In this document: piece after piece, positions 35,311-44,321 of the stretch | Layout: the number at the start of each line of letters is the position of its first letter | How positions within the stretch are numbered: the stretch's first letter is position 1 | Assembly (NCBI RefSeq): GCF_006716675.1 | Contig: NZ_VFPM01000002.1 | Location: 124,001 to 188,000, forward strand | From: Humibacillus xanthopallidus | Lineage (GTDB): Bacteria; Actinomycetota; Actinomycetes; Actinomycetales; Dermatophilaceae | Length of the DNA stretch: 64,000 bases | Reading direction: 5' to 3' | Made by a program: the position numbers and the translations under genes | Notes under the pieces: generated by a model | Told to the model about the DNA's origin: nothing | Database searches by the model: none | The model's input: the letters and a program-made list of their open reading frames with translations, nothing else

Positions 35311-35634
35311 ATGGCCCAACAACGGATCACCACTCTGGTTGACGACATCGACGGCACGGATGCAGCCGAGACGATCACGTTCGCCCTCGACGGCAAGTCC
35401 TACGAGATTGACCTATCTGAGAAGAACGCGAAGGCGCTCCGCCAGACCCTTAAGCACTGGACCGAGCGAGCTCGAACCTCAGGCCGGCCCGCGCGCACCC
35501 GGCAGCGGATCGCAGCCGTGGGCGACTCCCGCAACGCGGAGATCCGCGCCTGGGCACACAGCAACGGCCATGACGTGCCCGCCCGTGGACGTATCCCGCA
35601 GCGGGTTGTTTCCGCGTTCGACGCAGCCCACTAG
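35311..35634 (+). CDS. lsr2: Lsr2-family nucleoid-associated protein
   Basis: 107 residues, full length. The N-terminal dimerisation domain (MAQQRITTLVDDIDGTDAAE, TITFALDGKSYEIDLSEKNA) and the C-terminal DNA-binding domain with IRAWAHSNGHDVPARGRIPQ (the RGR AT-hook-like core) are both present. Lsr2 binds AT-rich, often foreign DNA and silences it. An element-encoded copy may quiet cargo genes after transfer. It is followed by a hairpin terminator. Confidence 0.92.
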   Translation: MAQQRITTLVDDIDGTDAAETITFALDGKSYEIDLSEKNAKALRQTLKHWTERARTSGRPARTRQRIAAVGDSRNAEIRAWAHSNGHDVPARGRIPQRVVSAFDAAH

Positions 35635-35651
35635 AGACGCGCAATGCCAGA

Positions 35652-35681
35652 GAGCGCCCGACCCACGCGGTCTGGGCGCTC
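35652..35681 (+). terminator. Hairpin terminator after lsr2
   Basis: GAGCGCCC and GGGCGCTC pair perfectly around a 14-base loop, beginning 17 bases after the lsr2 stop. Confidence 0.6.
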
Positions 35682-35842
35682 CGGCCTTCTGGGGCCGGCG
35701 CAGGGATCTGGAATGGCGAGCGCCGTCGTGCGCGGGCCACTCGTGATGTGCCGTGACTGTGGTGCGTCAGTCCGAAAGGGCGGGGGTTGGGCGGAAGTAA
35801 CCGCGACGGAAGAAGCTGCTGATCCGCTTACCTCGGCAGCCG

Positions 35843-37312
35843 TCACTGATCGATGCTCATTCGTGCGTTGGTGTCGAAAAGGTGAAGCTCGTTGTCGGTT
35901 GCGATGTGGCGGACAACGAAGGATCTCTGGCCGACGCGCCAGAGGCCCTCGCCCTTTTGCAGTTCGGGAAGCTGGGCGTGTTCAGCGCTGGAGAGGCCGA
36001 GTTCCCTGGTTGTGTGCGGTGACTCGCTGACTTCCTGCTGGTAGATGATCTTGGTGGAGCAGTCACCGAGGAGCCCGCGCGCGAGGGCGCGAGACTCGGA
36101 CCCGACGTCGCCGACGGCATCCAGGTCGGAGAGCCGATGGACGATGAGCAGGTTTGCGATGCCAAGGCCGCGGGAGAGTTTCCACTGCGACTGCATGCGG
36201 GCGAGGAGCGCAGGCTGGCGCATGAGGCGCCATGCTTCGTCGTAGATCACCCAGCGTTGTCCGCCCTCGCTGGAGGCGAGGGCGGACTCCATCCACGCGG
36301 AAGCGCAGGTCATGACCATGGCGATGAGCTGGTCGGAGCCTTGGATCCCGGAGAGGTCGAGGGTGACCATCGGGCGTGTCGGGTCGAAGGACACGGTCGA
36401 GGGTCCGTCGAAGAGCCCGGCGAGGTCGCCGGCGACGAGGCGCCGGAGGGCGTGGCCGAGGTCGCGTCCGTCCCGCGTGAGCTCGGCAACCGTGGCTCCC
36501 GTCATCGACGTCGTCGGCGACAGGAGCGCATCGACGACCGCCGGCAGCGTGGGCGTATCGCAGGCTTGGACCGCATGTATCAGGGCCGCGTCAAGGGCGG
36601 TGTGCTCCACGGCGACGAGGGCTCGCCCGAGCGCCGACTCGCCGAGTGATCCGACGAGCACGCGTCGACGGGTGCTTAGCACAGCCCTCCACTGCTCGTC
36701 GGTGAGCGTCGAGTCGCGCGGACCTGGGTCGAGCGGGTTGAGGCGGTTGTCGGAGCCGCCGCCGAGCCGGATGGCCGTGCCGCCGACGGCTTCGGCGACG
36801 ACTGTCCATTCGCCCTTGGGGTCGCCGGGGACGTAGACACGGCGCCCGAAGGCGATCGACCGCGTGGCGATCGACTTGGCGAGGCAGGATTTGCCTTTGC
36901 CGACGACGCCGGCGAGGAGGCAGTTCGGGTTCGTCAGGATGCCTTGCTGGTAGAGGACCCATGGGTCGAAGCAGAACCCGCCGCCCGACCAGGCATCTTG
37001 GCCGACGTAGACACCAGCGCTGCCCAGCCCGGCTTCGGCGAGGAAGGGGTAGGCGCCGGCCATGACGTCCGAGGTGGCCCGGTGCGCCGGCAGCCCCAGC
37101 CGCCGAAGGGACCGCAGTGCCTCAGGCCCCGACTCACCTCCCGGCGGCAGGTAGCTGCCCGACTCGGGAGCCTCCCGGCCCACAGCCGACTCAGGCGCGC
37201 ATGGCCTCCGGTCCTGACGGCCATGCGATCCGCGCCCCCTACTGTGACGTGCACGCTGACCGGCTGGCGCGTAGAACGTCGGCCCACCATCGCCCTTGTT
37301 GAGCTTCACCAT
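35843..37312 (-). CDS. VirB4/TraC-like conjugation ATPase
   Basis: 489 residues from the ATG at 37312; the frame is open upstream but that belongs to the overlapping SCO6880 gene. Walker A is GVVGKGKS near residue 133 and Walker B RWVIYDEAW near 355, followed by LLIVHRLSDLDAVGDVGSES, typical of VirB4/TraE-type channel ATPases. The N-terminal domain is short. It powers assembly or function of the type IV secretion channel. The start overlaps the preceding stop (TGATG). It is the last gene of the upstream half of the transfer operon. Confidence 0.88.
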   Translation of the reverse strand: MVKLNKGDGGPTFYAPAGQRARHSRGRGSHGRQDRRPCAPESAVGREAPESGSYLPPGGESGPEALRSLRRLGLPAHRATSDVMAGAYPFLAEAGLGSAGVYVGQDAWSGGGFCFDPWVLYQQGILTNPNCLLAGVVGKGKSCLAKSIATRSIAFGRRVYVPGDPKGEWTVVAEAVGGTAIRLGGGSDNRLNPLDPGPRDSTLTDEQWRAVLSTRRRVLVGSLGESALGRALVAVEHTALDAALIHAVQACDTPTLPAVVDALLSPTTSMTGATVAELTRDGRDLGHALRRLVAGDLAGLFDGPSTVSFDPTRPMVTLDLSGIQGSDQLIAMVMTCASAWMESALASSEGGQRWVIYDEAWRLMRQPALLARMQSQWKLSRGLGIANLLIVHRLSDLDAVGDVGSESRALARGLLGDCSTKIIYQQEVSESPHTTRELGLSSAEHAQLPELQKGEGLWRVGQRSFVVRHIATDNELHLFDTNARMSIDQ

Positions 37313-38754
37313 CAGTTGACCTTCCTCGCGAGGGGGAGCGCGGCCGCGACGAACGCACGGGCCTGCTGCCCGTAGAGCCGTCGGGTTTCGCAGCCGGACT
37401 GGATCGCAGCCCGGCTCACCTCGGCGACGGCCGCCTCGAGGTCCGCTCCCGTCGCCGCTGTGACGGCGATCAGGCCGGTGAACCGGATGTCGGCGTGCCC
37501 GGCGATGAGGGCACGCTCGCGGTCGAGGACGTCGCTGGCTTCGACGCTGTCCGAGAGGTCGGCCAGGGCCCCGATGCGGGCCTTCTGCGCGGCCTCGGTG
37601 GCGTATTCGACCTTGGCCTTGCGGATCTCGCGGATCGCCTCGTCGGCGGGGACGGGTTCGGCGGTGATGGAGATCGTCTTGCGGATCCCGGGCTGGAAGA
37701 CGAGCGCATGCAGGAAGAAGGGTGGTGCGTCGATGCGGGGCCATTCGCTGATCCACAGAACGGCGGAGTGGGCATTGTCGTGACGCAGATGGTCCCATTC
37801 CTCGTCGACCGCCATCGGGCCTGCGGACTCCAGCCGGCACGGGACGAAGCGTTCCTTGTCAAAGCCGGGCTCGTACGCCTGGCGCAGGGTGGCGGCGAGA
37901 TCGGCCTCGCCGAGCCACGACACGAGGCGGAGGTCCGCGGCGCGCAGGCTCGCCTCGAACGAGGTCATCTCCTGGCGCAGGCACGCGACTGCGCCGGCGA
38001 GACCCCGTCCCGACTGCCGGATGTGGGTGCGGGCAGCGCGCAGGTCGAGGGAGATCGCGACGAGGGTCCGGTGGGTCGACGCGGCAGGAGCGGCGGTCTT
38101 CATCAGCGCCTCGTACTCGCGCACGGCCCACTGGTCGCGGCTCTTGACCCCGTGAGTGTCCCACCAGCCGGTGATGCCGCGCCCGGCGTCGGGCAGCGAG
38201 ATCTCGAGCACCTGCACCCGGGTCCCGGTCCCCCTGTGCGCAAGCCCTGCCAACGCTCGTCCCCAGCCGTGAACTCGCCGCGCCTGCTCCTCGGGGGCGA
38301 GGAGCACGTATGCCGGGTGGCTGACGACCGCGGCCACGGTGAGGCTCTGGGCGTGCGGTTCATGCAGCACTGCGGTGCCGCTCTTCTCGTCGACGAGGAA
38401 CCGCATCGCGGCCGCGTCCCCTGGCAGGGCGAGTGTCCCTGCTGGGCGTGGCTTCGCGGGACGGGCCCGCCACTTCGTCTGCCCCGACGCTCGGCGCAGG
38501 CCAAAGTGGGCCGCGGTCGGCAGCGCTTCGATCGCAGGCCGTCCGCCCCGCCTGACGAACGCGAGAGCAACCAAGGCTCCCCAGATCGGTGCAGTCGCGA
38601 TCGCGCCGAGGGTGCTGGCGACGAACATCGCCGGGATCAGCACGAGGGCGGCGATAGCGATGCAGGCAACCCGGGACGCGGACAGTCCGAGGAGCAGTCC
38701 GCGGCGAGGGAGCCGGGCGAACCGGACAGTGAAGGGGGTTGTCGTGTCGATCAT
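37312..38754 (-). CDS. SCO6880-family conjugation protein
   Basis: 480 residues. Two membrane helices near the N-terminus (ACIAIAALVLIPAMFVASTL and IWGALVALAFVRRG), then a large cytoplasmic domain with RDQWAVREYEALMKTAAPAA and a C-terminal VirB4 N-domain-like part (TVAAVVSHPAYVLLAPEEQ appears earlier, LVAISLDLRAARTHIRQSGR mid-protein). This family sits beside the VirB4-like ATPase in actinobacterial conjugation loci and may supply the missing N-terminal half of VirB4. Overlaps both neighbours by 1-4 bases. Confidence 0.82.
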   Translation of the reverse strand: MIDTTTPFTVRFARLPRRGLLLGLSASRVACIAIAALVLIPAMFVASTLGAIATAPIWGALVALAFVRRGGRPAIEALPTAAHFGLRRASGQTKWRARPAKPRPAGTLALPGDAAAMRFLVDEKSGTAVLHEPHAQSLTVAAVVSHPAYVLLAPEEQARRVHGWGRALAGLAHRGTGTRVQVLEISLPDAGRGITGWWDTHGVKSRDQWAVREYEALMKTAAPAASTHRTLVAISLDLRAARTHIRQSGRGLAGAVACLRQEMTSFEASLRAADLRLVSWLGEADLAATLRQAYEPGFDKERFVPCRLESAGPMAVDEEWDHLRHDNAHSAVLWISEWPRIDAPPFFLHALVFQPGIRKTISITAEPVPADEAIREIRKAKVEYATEAAQKARIGALADLSDSVEASDVLDRERALIAGHADIRFTGLIAVTAATGADLEAAVAEVSRAAIQSGCETRRLYGQQARAFVAAALPLARKVN

Positions 38755-40205
38755 GATTGGCTCCCGCCGCTGCTGGTCGGTGGCTGCTTCGGCGGCACCG
38801 AAGATGCGGGGCGCATGACAGACGCTGGCGGCCCACTCGACCTGCCTGTGCTGGTGGTGGCTGTGTCGGCCGCATAGCCCCCACCGGGCGCCGTCGGCGC
38901 GTTGGTCCCCCCGGTTGCCGCGTCACCTCCCGCGGCGGACTGGGCCGCCGATGAAACCGTGTTGACCGCTCCCTTCAACCCGGACGCGGTCGCCGCGGCG
39001 GCGCCGATGACCGGGACGGCCGCGGAGGTGGCGGCTGCGGCGCCACCGGAAGCCGCGGCCGCCCCAGCCGGCTTTGATACGCCGGCACCACCCCCGGCAC
39101 CCGTCCCAGCTCCGGCTCCGGCCGGCAACCCCGCCGGAGCCGGCCAGCCTGCGAAGGCAGGCCGCTGCGGCGACGGCGGTGTTGTGGCCCCACCACCGCG
39201 GCCTCCGCCCGATCCGCCTCGGGGACCGAATCCGGCGCTGAGGGCTCGTGCCTGGCCTTGGAGTGCGGCGACCTTCTGGGGGCCGGAGATCACCGACTGC
39301 GCACCTGCTCCGCTCTGTCGCGCGACGGAGTGAGCGGCATACAGGCTGTCACCGGCGAAGTGGAACATCCGGATCGCTGCCCACGGGGCGAGCCCGCCGA
39401 GCAGGAGGATGAGGGAACCACCGATGAGCTGCGTGGCCGTCTGCCCATCGCCGGTGCCGGACTGGCCAGCGCCGTTGAGGATGGAGATTCCCAGGCTGAG
39501 AATGATGACGAGCAGCAGCTTCGAGGCGATCATGGCGGCCGTGAACTCGATCCATTTACGGACCCAGCCGCGGGTGAAGTCCGCGGTCGCGCCGGCGAAG
39601 GCGAGCGGGGCTAAGACGGCGGCGAGCAGAATCATCAGCTTGCGGATCATCATCGCCGCCCACACGACGACCACCGAGGCGAGCACGACGAGCGAGACCA
39701 GGATGACGATGGCCGGATTCGTCAGCCCCGCGAGGTTCGCGAACGCGAACTTCGCGCCGAGGCCGTCGAGGCTGGTACCCAACGTGAACTGGATCACGCC
39801 GTTGCTGAGCGCATCGACCGCCCCAAGCAGCAGCCGGGTCGTGGCGATCGCGAACGCCGACCCGAAGAAGCTGATCAGCAGCCCGCTGAAGGCGCGCCCG
39901 AGCATGGGCGGATGGCCGCGCAGGCTGGCTGCGATGAGCTGGATGAGGAAGAGTCCGACGCAGAGGACGGCCGCTATCGCCCCGGTCATCGTCATCTCGC
40001 GGAGCAGCTGCGGCGACTGCAGGTCGAGGGTCGTGGCGTCGTTGATCTGGGCCCAGAGCCAGGTGGTGGCGTTGTTGGCGGCCGAGCTGAAGAACCCAGC
40101 GATGGTGCTGAACGGGTCGGTGAACTGGTTCGCCGTCGCGGTGGCTTCCGCCGCGTTGACCGGCAGGCAGATGGGGTTGAGGCGTTCGATTCCTTCGCAG
40201 GGCAT
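38751..40205 (-). CDS. TrbL/VirB6-like polytopic channel protein
   Basis: 484 residues. The first ~60 residues are soluble, then at least five hydrophobic helices (for example GAIAAVLCVGLFLIQLIAAS, AIVILVSLVVLASVVVVWAA, LMILLAAVLAPLAFAGATAD, LLLVIILSLGISIL, LIGGSLILLLGGLAPWAAIR). The C-terminal 170 residues are Gly/Ala/Pro-rich and disordered. Layout and position fit the TrbL/VirB6 inner-membrane channel component of the type IV secretion system. Confidence 0.82.
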   Translation of the reverse strand: MPCEGIERLNPICLPVNAAEATATANQFTDPFSTIAGFFSSAANNATTWLWAQINDATTLDLQSPQLLREMTMTGAIAAVLCVGLFLIQLIAASLRGHPPMLGRAFSGLLISFFGSAFAIATTRLLLGAVDALSNGVIQFTLGTSLDGLGAKFAFANLAGLTNPAIVILVSLVVLASVVVVWAAMMIRKLMILLAAVLAPLAFAGATADFTRGWVRKWIEFTAAMIASKLLLVIILSLGISILNGAGQSGTGDGQTATQLIGGSLILLLGGLAPWAAIRMFHFAGDSLYAAHSVARQSGAGAQSVISGPQKVAALQGQARALSAGFGPRGGSGGGRGGGATTPPSPQRPAFAGWPAPAGLPAGAGAGTGAGGGAGVSKPAGAAAASGGAAAATSAAVPVIGAAAATASGLKGAVNTVSSAAQSAAGGDAATGGTNAPTAPGGGYAADTATTSTGRSSGPPASVMRPASSVPPKQPPTSSGGSQS

Positions 40206-40206
40206 G

Positions 40207-41010
40207 TCAGCTCACCTGGATCGCTGTGTAGGAGATGACCGCGACGAATCCCCACGTGGGGCGGGTCGGCGGGCCTTCGAGGTTGAGGGAGACCGCGACA
40301 CTGAACTTCGCTGTCCGCCGTTCGCCGTCAACGGTCGTGTGGCGCACGACCGTCGCGGTGACTTCGCGTCCCGTGATGCCGGGATCGCTGATCCGCCCGG
40401 ACGCGACGGCGTTGGTCCACGCAATCGGCTCTTCGACCCGCTCGATCGTCACGGTCGTGTAGCCGTGCTGGAGGCTGAGAGCCTCCCACTCCGTATCGGT
40501 GGGAATGGGGGCGACCGTGTCGGCGGCGTCGGTGACCGAGAAGACGGCGTAGCGGTCACGAAAATCGGGAGGGATCAGACCGACCACGAGCGGCTCTCTG
40601 GTCACAGCGGATTCGGCTTGCACCCACCGAAGGTGCGCGGAGCGGGGCGTCCGGAAGTCGTGGCTCAGCAGGCGCCGAACAAACTCGGCCGCGTAGAGGT
40701 CCGGCTGCTGCGCAGCCTCCCCAGCGATCGTGGCAGCTCTCGGGCCTGGTGCCACGGCAGGCAGGGAGCGGAGGCGCTGGACTTGGTATGCCGCCGGGTC
40801 ACCCGCCGCCGCGTCTGCTGGCATTGTCTGCTGGGCCGGCCGGCCATCAGTCGCACGCTCCGGTCGGGCTGCGGCCGGCGCAGGTGACGCGGTCGGCGCG
40901 GATGTCCGAGTCGTGTACAGGACGAGCACGGCCACGATGACAAGCGCCGCCGCGACGGCGAACGTAGGCCACTTGAAGCGGGACCGGAGGCGCGAGCTGA
41001 ACGTGCTCAT
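40207..41010 (-). CDS. Bitopic membrane protein of the transfer apparatus (VirB8/TcpC-like candidate)
   Basis: 267 residues from the ATG at 41010; start overlaps the stop of the pilin-like gene (ATGA). Basic N-terminus (SSRLRSRFKWP), one membrane helix (TFAVAAALVIVAVLVLYTT), an Ala/Pro linker, then an extracytoplasmic domain with DAADTVAPIPTDTEWEALSL and TVVRHTTVDGERRTAKFSVA. A single-helix protein with an alpha/beta outer domain here fits a VirB8/TcpC-type scaffold, but no specific motif proves it. Confidence 0.65.
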   Translation of the reverse strand: MSTFSSRLRSRFKWPTFAVAAALVIVAVLVLYTTRTSAPTASPAPAAARPERATDGRPAQQTMPADAAAGDPAAYQVQRLRSLPAVAPGPRAATIAGEAAQQPDLYAAEFVRRLLSHDFRTPRSAHLRWVQAESAVTREPLVVGLIPPDFRDRYAVFSVTDAADTVAPIPTDTEWEALSLQHGYTTVTIERVEEPIAWTNAVASGRISDPGITGREVTATVVRHTTVDGERRTAKFSVAVSLNLEGPPTRPTWGFVAVISYTAIQVS

Positions 41011-41306
41011 TGGACCGCGGAGCCAGCGGCGTTGAAGAAGTTGACCAGCGCGTTCGCTGCGCCGATCAGCATCGCCGCGGCGACGGAGACCAGGATACCG
41101 GTCTTGCCGCGCCCGGCGACGTGCGGGTTCGACGAGTGGGACCCGATAGCCCACGCGATCGCCGACATCGCAACACCCGCGACAGCAGCAACGAGTCCGA
41201 TGGTGAGAAGGCCACCGACGATTCGCTCGAGGGCGGCGATGCCAGGCAGGCCGGTCGTGTTGGGGCTCACGTCCACGGGAAGCGCAAGCAGGAATGATGC
41301 AGCCAT
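41007..41306 (-). CDS. Small two-helix membrane protein, pilin-like (VirB2/DUF6112 type)
   Basis: 99 residues from the ATG at 41306, with GAAAGG upstream. Two hydrophobic helices (IVGGLLTIGLVAAVAGVAMS, TGILVSVAAAMLIGAANALV) separated by a polar loop (SHSSNPHVAGRG), and a short N-terminal stretch that could be a leader (MAASFLLALPVDVSP). Size and topology match VirB2/TrbC-like pilin subunits and the small DUF6112 proteins of actinobacterial transfer loci. Confidence 0.7.
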   Translation of the reverse strand: MAASFLLALPVDVSPNTTGLPGIAALERIVGGLLTIGLVAAVAGVAMSAIAWAIGSHSSNPHVAGRGKTGILVSVAAAMLIGAANALVNFFNAAGSAVQ

Positions 41307-41412
41307 GAGAGTGCCTTTCGCAGCTGAGCGCGAGCCGGATGTCCGCGCCGTGATTGCCGTAGCGGTCTTCCGGGGCACCATCGGGCACTTCGGCGGGACC
41401 CACGGGCAGGCG

Positions 41413-42489
41413 TCAAGAAATGTGCCGGAGTCCCGCCAGGCCATCGGAGATGAAGGGCTTGAGGGAGACGACGCGTACAACGTCGCCAGTCCTGGGTGCG
41501 TGCACGACGAGGCCCTGGCCGATGTACATGCCGACGTGGCCAGGTGCAGCCATGGTGCCGAGCGCCCCAGGAATCATGACGAGATCGCCGGGCTGTAGGG
41601 ATGCAAGCGTCGTGGGCGCTCCGGCACGCAGCTGTTGACTGACCACCCGACCGATTCGCACGCCCCCGCGGATCCAAGCCTGCTGGGTCAGTCCGGAGCA
41701 GTCGTACCCGCCGGGGCCGTTGCCGCCCCACACGTAGGGCTTGCCGAGCTGCGCGAGTGCAAACGTCACCGCGAGTCGACCGGCCGGGCTGGTGCCCTGC
41801 GGGATCGCGTATTCCGCAGGGAGCCCGTGGGTGCCTGCCGATGCCGTCTGGACTATTGGAACGCCAGCGTCCCCACAGTCCAGCGTGATCGTGGAGCCCT
41901 TGATCGCCGCGACAATCCCCACGGCGCGGTCCGCCTGACGCCAGTAGTTCTCCCCGACCATGCTCGACCCATGGTTTCCGACCGTCGGCCGCCCGGTGAA
42001 GGCAGACCGCTGCACCATCTGCGCGGCATACCAGGGTGTCATCTCCTGCCAGCCCGGCACCCGGAGCAGTGCATCGAGGAACAGGTGTGTCGATTCGGTC
42101 GGGCTCATCCGCTGGGCCGCTGTTCCCCAAGACGGCCGCTGTTGGAAGAGCCCCAGCGAGTCGTGGTCGTAGCCGACGCCCTCGTTCGGGTAGGCCGCGC
42201 CTGAGGGGTCGTTCGGGTTTGTTAGGACGCGGAGACCCGACTCGGCCAGTGCCACCATGACCGCGATGAACGCCGCCCGCTCACCGCCGCGTTGGGTCGC
42301 GACGGCGACGACGGTCCGCGCATTCTGGGCCTGCGACGCGGTGAGGCCCGAGACGGAGCCACTGGACACGCACGACGGCGCCCTCGTCTGTGCAGTAGAG
42401 CCGACAGCCCCGACGGTCACGAGGCCGAGCGTCCCAGCCAGCCCAATGAAGCCGACGAGACCGACGGCGGCAATGCGTTGCAGCGACAT
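41413..42489 (-). CDS. Secreted NlpC/P60 (C40) peptidoglycan peptidase of the transfer system
   Basis: 358 residues from the ATG at 42489 (alternative ATG at 42519). Signal peptide or anchor MSLQRIAAVGLVGFIGLAGT, then a lysozyme-like segment (VVAVATQRGGERAAFIAVMV, ALAESGL, DSLGLFQQRPSWG) and a C-terminal NlpC/P60 domain with catalytic Cys in GGYDCSGLTQQAW, His in APGHVGMYIG and VVHAPRTG. It would open the cell wall for the secretion channel. The two-domain arrangement is standard in Gram-positive conjugation loci (TraG/CwlT-type). Confidence 0.88.
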   Translation of the reverse strand: MSLQRIAAVGLVGFIGLAGTLGLVTVGAVGSTAQTRAPSCVSSGSVSGLTASQAQNARTVVAVATQRGGERAAFIAVMVALAESGLRVLTNPNDPSGAAYPNEGVGYDHDSLGLFQQRPSWGTAAQRMSPTESTHLFLDALLRVPGWQEMTPWYAAQMVQRSAFTGRPTVGNHGSSMVGENYWRQADRAVGIVAAIKGSTITLDCGDAGVPIVQTASAGTHGLPAEYAIPQGTSPAGRLAVTFALAQLGKPYVWGGNGPGGYDCSGLTQQAWIRGGVRIGRVVSQQLRAGAPTTLASLQPGDLVMIPGALGTMAAPGHVGMYIGQGLVVHAPRTGDVVRVVSLKPFISDGLAGLRHIS

Positions 42490-42585
42490 GAGCGCGTCAC
42501 CGGCTTGCGGGGTCACCATCAGTTCGGGTTGCCGGGTCGTGCCCCGCGGGCCCAGTCTTGTAGTTCGTACCGAGGAGGTGTGTCC

Positions 42586-43071
42586 ATGGCATGGCGGCGT
42601 GTACGCAAGCCCTCCCCGCAACCGGCGCGCACGCCGGCTGCCCATCAGGCGCGAGCGTTGGCGCTCGGGCTCGCCGGTCTGGCACCGCTGCCATCCGTAG
42701 ACCCCATGGCCATCGGGCTCGTCCTCGAGCCAGAGGAGACGGCCTACCAGGTCGCCGTGGCCTGGGTGAGCCACCGAGCAGGTGACGGCTGGTCCCAGCC
42801 GTCGCAGTCGCGCGTCGTCGTGACCGACCGCCGCCTCATGGTCGGTATGCCGCTGGGCGGGCTTAGTTCGCTGTGGTGGGGTTCGCTCGTGGGCTTCCAC
42901 CCGGACCTTGCCCGATCGTCCGTCATCCTCGACTTGGGAGATGGGTACCCGCGCTGGTTGTCTGGGCCGGATGTCGCATCTGTGGCGGTCGTGGGTGTCG
43001 CGCGGCTCTACGGCGTCACGGCTCTGGCCGAGCACGCCGCGCTTGAACCGCTGCGAGACCGGGCCGGTTGA
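42586..43071 (+). CDS. Unknown protein, opposite strand to the transfer operon
   Basis: 161 residues from the ATG at 42586, with GAGGAGG 8 bases upstream. Strand-rich sequence (TAYQVAVAWVSHRAGDG, SRVVVTDRRLMVGMPLG, LVGFHPDLARSSVILDLGDG) resembles a PH-like fold in outline. The 3' end overlaps the next gene on the other strand by 64 bases, a convergent overlap. Function unknown; such a gene beside the C40 peptidase may be part of the element's backbone. Confidence 0.6.
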   Translation: MAWRRVRKPSPQPARTPAAHQARALALGLAGLAPLPSVDPMAIGLVLEPEETAYQVAVAWVSHRAGDGWSQPSQSRVVVTDRRLMVGMPLGGLSSLWWGSLVGFHPDLARSSVILDLGDGYPRWLSGPDVASVAVVGVARLYGVTALAEHAALEPLRDRAG

Positions 43072-43439
43072 GCGCGAAGCACTTTCACCTGTCGACGGGC
43101 GTACTGACGCTGCTCGCGGGTCATGGCGCGACGGTCGACGTAGAGGCGAAGCAGGCCGGGCCAGCCTGAAGGCGAGCCGGCCAGAAGACGGTGGACGGCA
43201 CGCCGCTGGGAGGGTGAGAAACCCAGCTGCTCGAGCATGCGCTTGGTGCTGGCGCGGGAGTTGCCGCCGGCGATTTTCGCGGTGACGGTCTGCAACGGGT
43301 CAGCGGCGCCGCGGGCGCGGGCGGCCTCGATGCGTGAGATGAAGAGGTCGAAGACCGCCGCGAGCTTCATGGCCTCGATGTCGTCCTCATCCAGGTCGAG
43401 CTCGTCGATGGCCCAGTCCTCGAAGCCATCCGGGGTCAT
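43008..43439 (-). CDS. Unknown acidic-then-basic element protein
   Basis: 143 residues. The N-terminus is acidic (WAIDELDLDEDDIEAMKLAA) and the C-terminus basic (RRAMTREQRQYARRQVKVLR), with SPSQRRAVHRLLAGSP between. It overlaps the preceding minus-strand gene by four bases (ATGA) and the plus-strand gene by 64 at its 3' end. No family recognised; it may bind DNA or RNA through the basic half. Confidence 0.55.
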   Translation of the reverse strand: MTPDGFEDWAIDELDLDEDDIEAMKLAAVFDLFISRIEAARARGAADPLQTVTAKIAGGNSRASTKRMLEQLGFSPSQRRAVHRLLAGSPSGWPGLLRLYVDRRAMTREQRQYARRQVKVLRAQPARSRSGSSAACSARAVTP

Positions 43440-43849
43440 GACGCAGCCTCGATCGGATCGATGTCGGTGAAGACGACCGGATCGCCGGGGGAGACGTGAG
43501 TCAGCCCGTGCAGCGCGTCACTCTGCGCTGCCCGCGCCGAGCCTGACGCCCCCCGTGTGGCGATACCCCGCAGTTTGATGAAGAGCACCATCGGCGTGAG
43601 GCCCCTTGCTTCGTCCTCGTGGCCGATGAGCCACTCCATCGCAGCCAAGAGCTCGCTGGTGGCGTGCTCTGCGGTGACCGGAATCGATGACGACGATCCC
43701 AGAGGGGTCACGAGGCACAACCCCCGGGTGCAGATGTTCTCTCGGACCGTGAACCACAGCGCCTCGAACTCTGGTGAGGGCTGGGCCAACGAGGTGCACA
43801 TCGCAAGGGCTTCTGCGACGAGTTGACCCCTGATCTCGTTCTGCTTCAT
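43436..43849 (-). CDS. Unknown element protein (137 aa)
   Basis: The ATG at 43849 has AAGGAG 7 bases upstream. Sequence MKQNEIRGQLVAEALAMCTS, then ELLAAMEWLIGHEDEARGL and SPGDPVVFTDIDPIEAAS, a compact alpha/beta protein of unknown family. First gene of the minus-strand transfer run by position; coupled to the 143-aa protein. Confidence 0.6.
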   Translation of the reverse strand: MKQNEIRGQLVAEALAMCTSLAQPSPEFEALWFTVRENICTRGLCLVTPLGSSSSIPVTAEHATSELLAAMEWLIGHEDEARGLTPMVLFIKLRGIATRGASGSARAAQSDALHGLTHVSPGDPVVFTDIDPIEAAS

Positions 43850-44321
43850 TGCGAGGCTCCTTGCTTTGCCGGCCGGCCCTTCGCGGTGCCGGGTCTTGGG
43901 TCGTTTGTCCTCCACCTGGGCGGGCCCTGCATCACCAGGACCAGCGTCTGTGGATCACCACTAATGCCGCGGCAGTTATCCACAGCGATCACTTGGAGGA
44001 GGGCGGATTTCCCCGCAGCGGCACAAACTGGGGTTTCCAGATCGTTCTCGACCGGGGGTTCGACGTGAGCAGACATCGACGCATGCGCATGGACTGCGTG
44101 GCATCACCAGTGGGCCGACCCAGCGCAACCGGCTGCGTCAGATGTTGCGGTGACCACGCGAGGACGCGGGCCTTGCTGCGTGGCAGTAAGGTTCGCGGCG
44201 ACTGGTGGCTCATGCCTCTCAGTCAGCCAGCCGGGCGGGGGCGACGCCATGAACGCGCGGTGCACCCGCAATGCACTCGGGGCGCGCTGCCTCATCACCG
44301 CTGCCTCGGGGGCGAGCAGTC
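43850..44321. other. Divergent control region
   Basis: About 470 bases between the leftward transfer genes and the rightward regulator-cupin pair. No gene recognised. Promoters for the transfer operon and for the regulator must lie here; no clear operator palindrome could be picked out. Confidence 0.4.

Noticed and set aside
37313..37840. N-terminal extension of the VirB4-like gene
   Set aside because: Overlaps the SCO6880 gene; the ATG at 37312 is coupled to that gene's stop.
42490..43035. Upstream extension of the C40 peptidase
   Set aside because: Runs antisense to the 161-aa gene and lacks any domain; the signal peptide begins at the chosen start.
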